NCBI GenBank assembly: GCA_032629725.1
Contig: JAFEVB010000038.1
Coordinates: 1 to 64,000, forward strand
Source: Gremmenia infestans
Lineage: Eukaryota; Ascomycota; Leotiomycetes; Helotiales; Hamatocanthoscyphaceae
Direction: 5' to 3'
Length of the DNA stretch: 64,000 nt
Part shown: in pieces, positions 12,901 to 24,338 of the stretch
How positions within the stretch are numbered: the first letter of the stretch is position 1
Layout of the letters: each line of letters opens with the position of its first letter
Translations under genes and position numbers: made by a program
The notes under the pieces: generated by a model
The model's database searches: none
Seen by the model: the letters and a program-made list of their open reading frames with translations, nothing else
Told to the model about the DNA's origin: nothing

Positions 12901-15510
12901 ATAGATAGATAAAGCAGAAAAGGCATTCTAAGAGCTAAAGCAGGCCTTTATAGAGGAACCTATCTGCTAGAACTTCTAGCTAGAACTTAAGTTAATAGTA
13001 GAGATAAACGCGTTAGATAAGGCAATAAGAGGAGTGCTTATATAGAAATATAAGATAGCAGCTAGCATCTAGTAGCGTACTACTTTAGAAAAATAATATC
13101 CGTAGAACTTAACTATAATATATATAATAAAGAACTCCTAGTAATAGTTAAAGCATTATAGGAATAGAGGGTTTACCTTTAGAGGCTAACTTTCTAGTAA
13201 TAATTCTTACTAATTATAAGAATCTTATGGCTTTACTATAACTAAAGACTTAAATAAGCGATAGATAAGGTAGGTAGAGACACTTGCTACCTATAACTTA
13301 TAAATTAAATATATAAAGAGGATAGAGAATGCACGCGCTAATGCACTAAGTTGGAAGCTAGATATAAGGTAAAAGAGGAAATAAAGGGCATTGCGATCTT
13401 CTAGGAAAATAGTAATAACCTTATCCTAAATAAATAATAAATCGCAGCTGCAACCTATATTAACAGCGACCTATTTATAGATAAAATCAGATTAGTATAT
13501 AAAGGGGACATAGTAGCGGAAAGCATCTTATAATACTTCTAGAAGAATATAAGAGGCTCCTACTATATAAGAATAAGATATATATCCCTAAGAGTATCTA
13601 AAAAGAATTTGTTAAGGAATAATATAAGCTACTAGCTTATAGATATTAGGGAAACACTAGAACCTAGGAAAGGCTCTGCGGAGATACTATTTCCTAGGTA
13701 TATAAATAATAGTTAAGAAGGTTATTAGCAAGTGCATACTTATATATAGAATAAAGTATTATAATACGCTCTATATAGTATAATACAATTACCTAATATA
13801 CTAAAGACTCCCTAGACATCTATTATATAGAACTTTATAGTTAAACTACTACTATCTAAGGATCTAATAATAGGAGTAGAATATAATTCTATCCTAGTTA
13901 TTATAGATAGGTTAATAAAATACACCTATATAATACCCTATAAGGAATTAAGCATAGCTAAAGACTTAGCTTAGGCATTTCTCTAAGTAGTAGTAGCAAA
14001 CTATAGCGCGCTAGAAGAAATTATATTAGATAAAGATTAGCTCTTTACTTTAAAATTCTAGATAGCATTTATAGCTCTACTAGGTATTAAAAGGAAACTA
14101 TTAATAAGTTTTTACCTATAAACTAATAGATAAACTAAATAGATAAATTAGATAATAGAAATATATATCTAGTATTATATAAACTATAAGCAGAATAACT
14201 AGGTAGGACTTCTACTACTTGCCTAGTTCGCATATAATATATTAGCTGCGGAAAATATAAAGATCTTACTAGCATATGCGAATTATAGTTATAACCCTAA
14301 GGCCTACCGCTTTCAATAACCTTAGAAGTAGATAACCAATCCGCAACTATATAGATAGAAGACCTTAAAGCACTTTAGAAGGAACTAGCTAGCAACCTAG
14401 CATTCTTTATAAAGAGAGCAGCGTTATACTATAATAGAAAACATAGTATAGAACCTACGCTTAAAGAGGGAGATAAGGTCTATCTAATATAAAGAAATAT
14501 TAAGATAAAACAACCAAGCATAAAACTAGACTATAAAAAGCTAAGGCTGTTTAAAATCAAGCAAGTCATAGGACTAGTTAACTACGAAATTAGCACTACC
14601 TAGAATAATAAACATATATCTAGTATTCCACATATCCCTTCTTAAACTAGCACTACTAAAGGGGCGCTACCTACGCCTATTACGGAAATCCAACCAGTTA
14701 ACCCTAATGCTAAGTATAAGGTTAAAGTAATACTAAACTATAAGCAGTTAGAAGCTATACTAAGTACCTAGTTAAATAGATAGGCTACCTATACTTAAAG
14801 AACACTTAGGAAATAAAGGTAACACTTAAGAATCTTAAGATATTTGCAAGCTACTAAGATTAATACCCTAACCTAACTAGAATAGATCTAAGGGATTATA
14901 CGCCGCAAGAGACGTAATAAAAGCAGGGTTATTAAAAGGATTAGAATAGGAAAAAGGGTTATTACTAGACCTAATACTAGAGAAAGCAGGCAGGCCCCCT
15001 GCGCTCGCGCTCCCTCCCTTTATACTTTTTCCGCTCCTCTTTTTAAGAGTATTAAGCTTATTAAGAGAATTTAAACTAGTAGCAATTATGCGCTGCTTCT
15101 TTTTATCTAACGCCTCTTAAAGTTTCTTAAGTCGCAGGATCTTCGTAAAAGCCTTAGCTTCCTCGGCATAAAGTTTTTAGCGCTAACGCTTTAGCAACTC
15201 CTACTCTATAACTTTAGGTATCTAGTTAACCTAGCAAATATTGCAGGTTTTGCCCTAATAGATAAACTTAGTATAATAAGTGTATTTAATATTGCAAGGC
15301 GCTACGCACTATCTTTTGCTCCTTTTATAATAAAATAAGAGCTATATTTCGTTTACTAGTCTTTTCTATAGCATTACTAAGAGAGAGAGAATATTAGTTG
15401 CTATTACGTTTAGGTAGTATAATAAGAAAAGAAAAAAGCCGTAGGCCTAATAAGATGTTTTTCTATATTATACTTAAGCGTTAGAGCAACGCTAACTAGG
15501 AGGGGAATAG

Positions 15511-15991
15511 TATTACGGATATAATATATAACTAGGGACCTTAGGCTTAGTGTCTAGTTTTAGACATAGGAGAACCCCTAGGAGGAAAGTTATAGTCCCG
15601 TATATATATTTAGGTATGTTTATTAAGAAGTAGGCCTACTAACATTTGGTTATTACACTATATAATTAGTTATATAACGCGATCAACTAGTTAACTAGCA
15701 AGCAGTCAACTAGATTAATAGTAGTTAAGTCAACTAGGGTTAACTAGCAGCATAAGGGTTCTATATAAGACTAGGTTATTATCTATTAGATAGAAGCTTC
15801 ATGCTTAACTTAAATAGTATTTCCTAATACACGCTTATTACTTGATACTTTATAATAAGCTATACTCCTAAGTATAGCAACTAGTGATCTATTAATAGAT
15901 ACCAACATCAACCCAACGATAACCTAGATCCAGGGACCTACTTGAGTCATAAAACTTACCCTAGCACTACGTAAGCTAGGCGATCGTTATA
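15511..15991 (+). repeat. 3' LTR of full-length chromovirus
   Basis: The repeat is 481 bp long, starts TATTACGGAT and ends CGATCGTTATA. Both terminal dinucleotides are RIP-altered relative to the 5' LTR. It is followed directly by GTAAG. Confidence 0.9.
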
Positions 15992-15996
15992 GTAAG
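15992..15996. repeat. target-site duplication GTAAG (right copy)
   Basis: This matches 9438-9442 exactly and closes the full-length element. Confidence 0.9.
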
Positions 15997-18526
15997 ATAA
16001 TTAAAGCAGCTTTTAAATATTAGCTAAGTATATATTAAGTATATACTAATTAAACTTATAACTTTCTTTAGCTGCAGCAGAAATAAAACAACAACGGCTT
16101 TAGAATATTAGCTAAGTATATATAAAGTATATACCTAATAAACTTATAATTACTTATAGAGATACTATAAGAATAAGTCTTTAGTTCCGAAAGCGTAGAG
16201 TATGCTTTTAATATTAGCTATATATATACTAAATATATACTATATAGACTTACTAATATTAGTACTAGAAGCGAAACCAAGCGCACTTTCATATAGTATA
16301 GTAAGTATATTATCTTTTAATATTAGCTAAGTATATACTAGATATATGCTATATAGACTTACCTCTACTACTAGTAGTAATAATATTCTTTATACGCTTT
16401 AGAGCTTTAAATATTAGCTAAGCATATACTAGATATATATAGTATATATACTAGAGGCTATAGCTTTTTTTTTACTTTCTTTTTTCTTTTTCTCTTTACT
16501 TTACTCTTTACTATTACGGGTTAGTATACGCTCTATATATATTAAGTAGGATTATATATATTTACGACCCGTAGAGAAGGATTTTAGTAGTAAAAGTATA
16601 GTAGAAAGTAATACACCGCACTAATATATAATTAGTATATACTTAGTATATACTAGGTTAAAAAAAGTACTTTGCGCTTTTTACTAAATAAAGTAGGTAT
16701 TATAGTATGCTATATATAGTTAGTATATACGTGATATATCCTAAGTAAGTATTTAGTTGAAAAAAGAAATAAAAAAGAAAATCTTAAATAGTTTTAGTTT
16801 TTTCTTAAAGGTTAGAAGCATCTTATACCTATGCTTAGTTTATATCTTATATAGACTTAGCTAGTATAAAAGAAGAACCTAAAGCTGGAAAGTTAGAAAA
16901 AGCTAAACTTTTCCTTCGGCTTCTATTCTTTTTTTTTCTATATTAGATATAAGCATATCTAGTATAAAGTGTATATCTAGTATAGGCATAGTATATATAG
17001 AAGGTATATCTAGTTTAGATATAGGCCTAGCTAGTATAGAAAAGAGAAAGAAAGCGCCTTTCTCTTTTCTTTTTCTTTCTACTTTTTCTTAGCTTTATCT
17101 ATAAAAGGATTAAAAGTAAAGCAGAGAAAGTAGTAATAGTTTTTTTATTACTTTCTAGTTCTTTTAGTCTAATAGATAAGTATATAATATATAGTAGATA
17201 AATAGTAAATTATAGTTAGATAAAAAAAGATAAAGATATACTAAGTATATATAAAGTATCTTATAAACTTATAAAGCGATAAAACCAACTATTATATATA
17301 GTATAGAAAACTATATTAAAATAGCTATAGAATATTAGTAAAGCATATATAAAGCATATTATAAATATATATAATATTCTTATAAGTAGTAGCATATTAG
17401 TTAATAAGACTATTAACTAAACTATAACTATAGAGTATAAGTAAAGCATATATAGACTAGATACTAAGCTTACCTTAGTTCCTATATAAAGTTGATATTA
17501 CGCTAGTCTTAGTTTAATACAAATAACTTAATCGTACTAACTAAGCGTAAGTATAGTATATATAAAATATATATTAAACTTTCGATTAGCCCGCGGCCAT
17601 TTTTATAATACCTATATTAGTATAAAGTAGATTAGTAATAGTATTAGGTTAGTATATACTTACTATATAGTTAGGAAACACTTATTTGCTTTAGAATGCT
17701 TTTTGCATATATATCAGCGAAGCTATTTAATATTAGCTCTATATATATTTAGTATATATTAGATTTCTACCAAAGGTTAGTCCCTAAAGTTTATACTATA
17801 TATAGTAGTACTACTAATATTAATTATATAGCTATATATTATTAGTATATACTTAATATATACTTAGCGAATTATAAACTTATATGCTTAGATTAATAGC
17901 GGATAATACTATAGCTTAGTTAGAAGAATCTATTTTATTAGTATATACTAACTATATATATAGTATTATATACTAGTATTATCTATAGTAGTAACCGGTG
18001 GTATTATATATAGTTAGTATAGGTTATATATATACTAAGCATATACTTACCGCAAGCGCCGGCTGCTATAGTAGCAGCTTATATCGCTAGCTGCCAACTA
18101 GTATTATTATTTAGGATTAGGCCTATATATACTTAGTATATACTTAGTATAAATAAGTATATATTAAGCATATACTTATAAAGCTTAGTTTAATAGGCAT
18201 ATGCTTAATATATACTTATATATTTAAACTATATGCTAGGTATATACTTACTAATATAATATTTATAAGCGGAGAGGTTTTATACGCCGAGTATAGTAGT
18301 ATTATTAAATGCGGTAGCATTTATATTAAGTATATACTAAGTTTATATTAGCTTGCTATTATATTTATACTTAGTATATACTTACTTGCTATTAGTATTA
18401 AATTTTTTTAAGGAAGAAAGAGGATTAAAAGCGGAGGGAAATTTATAGTATATATGCTTAGCTTATATTATACATATAGCTAGGCTAGGTTAGGTATAGT
18501 TTTATTATAACTCGCTTATATAAATC
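15997..18526. repeat. AT-rich repeat array, right part
   Basis: This continues the array split by the retrotransposon. Blocks start near 16015, 16105, 16210, 16318 and 16412 with 90-108 bp spacing. If the element is removed, the distance between the blocks at 9353 and 16015 becomes 108 bp, which keeps the period. From about 16,600 the same AGTATATACT-type motif recurs with less regular spacing and in both orientations (for example near 16,635, 17,730, 17,840 and 18,130-18,180). I see no coding potential. Confidence 0.7.
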
Positions 18527-19003
18527 GCGTGCGCTGCGCGCCGGCCGCCCTACACCCCCCCTACCCTCTATAGTTAAACTAGTATAGACTATTAGGCCAC
18601 CTTATTTAAACTAGTATAGAGAAGCACAGACTTATTATCGGATGTCGATTCCTACAGTAGCCGAGCTTTTAGCTACACTGGTTTAGCTGCACCCCGGATT
18701 TGTAGTACTACACTCTAGAGTATTGCAGGCTGTAGTACTTTTAGTAGCAGTACTACAAGCTAGAGTATTCCTGACACCAGTACTACAAATCAGAGTAGTC
18801 CTGGTATAGTACTATAATTGATGCTCCGATTTAAAGAAGGTGCAATGAGCTGTAGATGCTTGGTCAGAGTCTCACACTTCGAAGAGATCGAATTTGATTA
18901 CAATGCATGTTGAACTTCTATTCCATCGGGTGCGGTAGATAAATAACAATTTTCTGTCCAACCAAACTCTCTCTCCCTTGTCATCAAAAGGCGGGTGGGG
19001 GAC
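18527..19003. other. boundary of the AT-rich block; short tandem repeat
   Basis: A GC-rich stretch (18527-18560, with GCGCGCCGGCC-like runs) ends the TA-dominated DNA. At 18701-18820 a unit of about 29-30 bp (CAGTACTACAA...AGAGTATTCCTG) is repeated three to four times with changes. I see no gene here; part may be the 3' untranslated region of the next gene. Confidence 0.5.
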
Positions 19004-20740
19004 TTAACCTTTAGAGTGATTATATTCCTCCCAGAATAGCTGATAATCAGAAATGAGATCCAGGACGCTACTGCGCAGTTTCAGATAACGAACCGTAGCG
19101 ACATAAGTCTTCACCTGCTTACGCCCCCTTCGTAGCCGATTGACCACAGTTGTAAGATTGCCATGAGGATGTTGCCTATGCCTCGGCAAATTTGCCCAAC
19201 AGTGGACCACGTTATTAACCAACTGCACGTGGCTGCCCCAATTGCATGCCCAACTAATCTTAGGTTTTCCAGCATCGTTGCTGTATCGGAAGAGACAAGC
19301 ATGCTCTTCGCCCCCATTCCATATCTCCATGACCTCAAGTTTGGGCATGAAAGCAGCCGCCCGGCCTGCAGCTATTAGCAGCTTGTTGATCTTTCCGCGC
19401 CCTATCTCTGGATGCAGCAAACGTGATGTCAGAGCCAGCTTTCGAAGATTCTCCCAGGGAATTATGTTTGAATTTTGTTCGTTGGTCGGCCAGAGGTTTG
19501 CGAAGAAATCTTCAGCATTCACAAGAAAGGCCGCAGACAAATTCTCGAGGAAACGGCTAGACTTTGAAAGGGTTCTGCCTAAAGAACGATTTGCACGCTT
19601 GGTGGATCGTTCCGAATGGAGAAGTTTATTGAAGTCCTCGAATATGTATAGCTCCCGGAGAGTACTCGGCAGATTCAATGAAATTAGACTCTTGTAGTCT
19701 GCAATAGTAAGTTAGTCGAAGTGCTGCCGACATGCATTTGTCTTCTTACGACAACATCTGGCAAGAAATGTGACTTCGACGTACCCTTTTCAAAGCATAA
19801 ATGCTGCTGTGGATTAACATCGTGCCATACTTCGTGACGGAACGACCGAAGGCATGTAAAGGTCTTACGGATGAGCTTACCGAGGGAATTGGCGGCGATT
19901 TTCCGATAGAACTGTCGACGGATAAGCAGGCTCGTTACAATCTCGACCTTTGGGAACGCCTGGAAGAACGCGTAGAATTCAGGACGGTTAGGGTTGATAG
20001 TCAATGTTCCCATTATTCTCTGTTTTGATTCCAAGCTTGCATCGTCCCGATGTTCGTTAACCCACCCATGATATGGGTCGTTCAAGCTGTCAAGTCCAAG
20101 TTTGTCGGGCCGTAGCTTGTACGCTTCCCAATGTGTCTCCAAGTCCTTTTTTTGGGGGGGGGCACGGATAATCGTGCTCGAGATGAAAGTCCCTGAATCA
20201 TGCTTAGAGTCGCTCGGGGAATAGGCGCCAAGTTCCAATGTCAGCCCTTGCTGGCGACGACTCCCGGCGAATCCGGTCCACTTCGATAGGGTAACTAACA
20301 AAGTCCAGAGAGCTGTGCTGAAGATATTATTATTACTATTAAAGTCAACGAAGATAGCAGGATTGTGCTAGCAAATGAATAGTGTAATAATAAACCAAAT
20401 TAAGGACCAGGCAATGTTTTACCTACTTCCTGATTGTTTCGTTGTCCTCTTTTGATTTGCAGACTGCGCAGTCGTAATGGTTAAGCCTGACACGAAGGAA
20501 CAGGTGCCCGAGGTACTCTCGTCTTTGTTTGGTACCCATAACTCGTTCAAGGTCAGATATGCGCTCTTGGTTGAGAACGAGTCGCTGGAAGTTCCTCTGT
20601 TCGAAGACCGCTTGCCACTCCCGGCAGACGCTGGCATAGCCGGCACGGGCATACTGTTCGGATTTGAACCTGTAATCCTCTGCTACCATTTCGAGGATCA
20701 TCGAGCGAATCTCAGCCGGCAATCTCCTCCAGACCCCCAT
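19004..20740 (-). CDS. F-box-like protein with DUF6546-type region
   Basis: The predicted protein has 519 residues, from three exons: 20740-20427, 20335-19785 and 19698-19004. The introns are 91 bp (donor GTAGGT, acceptor ATAG) and 86 bp (donor GTACGT, branch CTAAC, acceptor TTGCAG), and the phases join cleanly. The N-terminus (WRRLPAEIRSMIL, residues 4-16) is F-box-like, which in known proteins binds Skp1 in SCF ubiquitin ligases. Later stretches such as CAVCKSKEDNETIR, the GLTLEL segment and LPSTLRELYIFEDFN (residues 298-312) recall a fungal family I know as DUF6546, of unknown function and often expanded in plant-associated fungi. That assignment is from memory. Without splicing it looks like broken pieces, but with splicing it is intact. 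It is the first gene after the AT-rich block. Substrates are unknown. Confidence 0.8.
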
Positions 20741-22275
20741 CGTGAAAACCCTTCAGAAGGATTTCAGGGAGACCTTGAGGGGAAGTTGAACTTAAAGATA
20801 AAAACCAGCAAAGCAAGGATCAGCGTGTCGGGTTCCTGGTGGGAAAAAAATCCAAACTTTGAATAGAAAGAGTCAGTCTTGAAAGAGAAATCAAATGTTG
20901 CGCTTAAAGTTTTCTTGGTATTAGAATGTGGAACCAAGCAGTGGAAGTAAAGAGGGTATAGATTGATCAAAGAGAGAAAGGGATAAAGGAGAGAGAAAGC
21001 TTTACTTATATCTCTCCTTTATACGCTTAGCTCGTTTAGTGCTAGGACTATCCTCTACTACCCGTATTAGTAAGCGGCAGCACTATAACTAAGAATATAA
21101 TTTAACACTTGGCAACTTAAACTTTTTTTCCGTAGCAGAATGATCCTACTAGGCAACCACGCTAGATATGAAATTGGACAATTTTATTTATATATCAATA
21201 TCCTCGCTCAAGGTAATAATGCTAGTGCAACAAGAAAATGAGAATGCAGAGTCAGTCATAACTCTAAGAATATATTCTTTAGGTTGAGGTGGGTATATTT
21301 GTGAAGCGATGTATTCTAAGGGCGAGCGACCTTTTTGGATTAGCCATCCGTAAGCGAGCCCCTATTATCTTGACACTTATTAAGGTATTATTTGCTTCTA
21401 TGACAGAATTTATAATTACAGGTAAGATCAAGTGATAGTAATAGAGGGATATTTTCTATTACTATATGTAGATAAGATGCTAGAATAGTTCTAGGAACAA
21501 CCAATCAGGATTACGAAGGCTGGACCTGGAATTTATAAATTTCATATAAGTACCTAAAGTAATAGTATATATGCTAAAATGTAGTATATTTCACTGATCC
21601 AGCTATTCGAACTATTCTTGAAATATAGTATATGTTGGAAATCAGAAGTAGAGCTCTAGTTATATGATCACGTTATATAGCACACTAGAGCTATACCTAA
21701 GCACTTAAGGAGTCGTAGCTTATCTAGACTCCTTACCTAAAAATAAACCCTATAACCCACCCTTAGCTGCTGTGTGACTATCTGGTATAGGTGTCCTTCT
21801 AGAGGTAATGATCCTAGGAGGCATGTTGTTCCAATAGTATACAACTTTACTACAGCCACATGTTTATTTTTCCCTCTTGAAACCGAGACATTTCCTACGC
21901 CATCTACGGTATATTCCAGAACGATGTATTATAGTCCTAATCTCCGAGACGAAACAAAAAAGCCAAGAGTATTATTTATACATAGCTCAGGGAATTGCCT
22001 CTGACTTCACATTCAAACCCAACCTGCTTCAGGAGAAGAGCTACGATCACGTGTTACCCCGCTATCACGGTACCTAGGTACATCTGCAGCGCGGGGTTTA
22101 AATCTAAGCTAAAGTAACTCCGATGATGCATATTAATGACCGCAACCCAACTACCAGATCAACTGCAGCTATAGCACAACATACGAGCAATCGAAATCAT
22201 ACAACAGCTCCTCAACTATCTGCCTAATACCGCTTTAAATATATATATAGCTATTACACCTTTAACACAGCCAGC
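20741..22275. other. intergenic, divergent promoters of two F-box genes
   Basis: I see no gene in this stretch. Sequence near 21,000-21,120 and 21,400-21,720 is AT-rich and partly TA-enriched, like weakly RIP-affected DNA. The short open frames here lack family resemblance. Confidence 0.5.
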
Positions 22276-24338
22276 ATGGCCGGCGCGCCGGGTCCCACCC
22301 TTGCTGATATGCCCCGCGAAATCAAGCAGGAAATCATCAGGGAACTAGATCCTCTGGACTTAGCTGCTGTATCTAGGACATCTAGAGATCTCCATGATGC
22401 TATAACTGATCATTGGGTATTATATAAGAGGGTTTACACTCGTATTCTAGTAATACCTCTTATACCAGCGCATTCGGACCTTGCTGACAGACATATACAG
22501 GATGAACCTACAGAACCATTACCACCAGGCTGGGACTGGATGGCCCAGCTTGTGAAATTCGTACGGTTACGATTCGCACTCGGCCAGTCCCCCAGATCTC
22601 ACACGCTTCAAGAAAAGGTAGACCTTCTCCCTCATCCCCAAGACCAATTACTCATCACATGTCAGGTCCAACGCTTCTCCTCCGTAGAACCCATCATCTC
22701 AGACCTAATGTATACCGCCTCCCCCAGTCCAGAATCTCTCAATATCCGCCTCCTACAGCAATTCTTCACCTCAAAAACGAACCAAGAAGCCTACCTCTGC
22801 CGCTCCACCCTCTTCTCCCGCGCTACTTTGCCTTCACACACCCACCCTCCTACCACGCCCTCCCAAGCCCAAGCCAGCGCAAAACTCCACGTCCTATACG
22901 GCGTCCCTATATCCTCACCTTCGCGCACACACTACAAACCCAGCTATCCCTGGGCCGTCTCCGTTGTCTACGACTTGCGGCGGTACACGGAAGAGACGTT
23001 CTGGGGCCCATATATGGGCGACGGGCAGGCGACCGTCGATTGGGAGAAGATGGAGGCGGTGATGTGTGTTTTGGGGCATAATCTAAACTTGTTCGTAGAG
23101 AGGACGAGGAATAATTTCCGGCATGTGTGGAGGGAACCTTGGGTGGGAGCCAGTCCGGGGAGTTTCAGACCGGTTAGTGTTAGTGGATTGAAGGAGCCCG
23201 CGGTATGTGAAGAATATTTATCTTTTTATCCACCTTGAAATATATAGTCTGGAGCTATCGGAGAATATATCGTGATACTGATCATAGTTGTTGACTAGCC
23301 ACCGGCAGAGGCGTTGGATCCGTATAATGTAACCGGGAGTTGGATGCGTGTAAGCAATTAAGCCCTTCCTTCCTTCTGATTATCCGTCCCCCTCAGCTAG
23401 ACACAACATCACTCACTAACACAAGAAACAAAACAGGTAGTCTGCTTCCTAGGTCTGTCTCATTTCTCCAATTCCACTTCCTCCTTCTTGCCCTCTATTC
23501 TAACCCCCATTCCGACCCCCAGATTTCCACGACCTCTTCGCTTACAACTTCTCCCTAACCTCACTCCCCGCAAGCTCTCCCCGCCCACCCCTCGACATAA
23601 CCGAAGCAATCCGACTAATAATAATGGAAATCCGCGTAACCTCCATAACACCCGATCCAGACAATACCAGTACCGACGAACGGGCTATTTCGTGGCCCAT
23701 CGTACATTTCGCAGGCGTGTCAAGGAGTATGCATACAAGTTTCGACGCGAATGCGAATTCGAATATTAGGGGGAGCGTGAGGATGACGAGGGAGGGAGAG
23801 TGTAGATGGACTACTTTTAGTGTTTATAGCGGGTTTGTTCCCCCATTTTCTTTGTTTTTCCCCTTTCCTATCCTCTCCATCCATCCATCTCTATCTCTTT
23901 CCAGATCTTCCCCTCTTTTCTATCCACCCACTTTACATCACCGAAGCAAACTCCCACCATCCATCAACTAACTCTAATATCCAATCCAGCCAAGAGCGAT
24001 GGAAAAGCGAAGGGATCCAAATCGGCGGACCTAATTCCGCACGCGGTGTATTCGGTCATTGGTTCGACAAGTAAGCTTTTATCCCCTCCCCCTTCCTTTC
24101 CTCTCCCTCTCAAACTAACCACCACCCCCTCCCCAGAGACCACGACCCCCACGGTCCCGCCGGCCCAACCGCCTTCTGGAAGATATCCAACGAGATCGAC
24201 GAGCGCAAAGAAGAGTACAACTGGGATATAGGAGACGATAGTGAGGGCCATGATGATTATACGGAAGATGAGGAAGAAGGGGAAGAAGGACCGGTGGAAG
24301 AGGTGGAGATGGAGGTGGAGTTTGTTTCGTTTCTTTAG
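22276..24338 (+). CDS. F-box protein of unknown target, six exons
   Basis: The predicted protein has 528 residues. Exons are 22276-23202, 23299-23349, 23437-23452 (16 bp), 23523-23832, 23990-24070 and 24137-24338. All introns are GT-AG and most show a CTAAC branch site (for example in 23417-23421 and near 23510). The F-box lies at about residues 8-50 (LADMPREIKQEIIREL...LAAVSRTSRDLHD). The rest is a mixed fold with conserved-looking motifs, WMRVVCFLDFHDL and IQIGGPNSARGVFGHWFDK, bridging exon joins. The C-terminal 30-35 residues are very acidic (Glu/Asp runs). F-box proteins usually act as substrate adaptors of SCF ubiquitin ligases; the substrate cannot be inferred. The start ATG fits because the F-box begins directly behind it. 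Stop is TAG at 24336. Confidence 0.82.

Larger units (their letters stand above)
9443..15991 (+). mobile_element. full-length RIP-inactivated Ty3/gypsy chromovirus
   Basis: This is a complete 6.55-kb LTR retrotransposon bounded by two LTRs and a perfect GTAAG duplication. Internal landmarks lie in the order gag, pol, chromodomain. The CCHC zinc knuckle is at 10776-10817. The reverse transcriptase signature YLNNILVYS starts at 12559 (an original YLDD is inferred). An RNase H-like start lies near 13000-13045. The integrase tail is followed by a chromodomain core at 14765-14812 with two Trp-to-stop changes. The polypurine tract GGAGGGGAA (15499-15507) lies just before the 3' LTR. Stops occur in all frames and the changes are of the CpA-to-TpA kind, so the element cannot make its own protein. 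It is inserted into the AT-rich repeat array. Confidence 0.93.

Noticed and set aside
8920..16470. Repeat-spacer architecture resembling a CRISPR array
   Set aside because: The genome is clearly eukaryotic, the repeats are degenerate and AT-rich, spacing varies from 84 to 120 bp, and no cas-like genes are present.
19163..20866. Forward-strand open frames of 71-151 codons opposite the DUF6546 gene
   Set aside because: They are antisense shadows of a spliced gene with recognisable family motifs on the minus strand.
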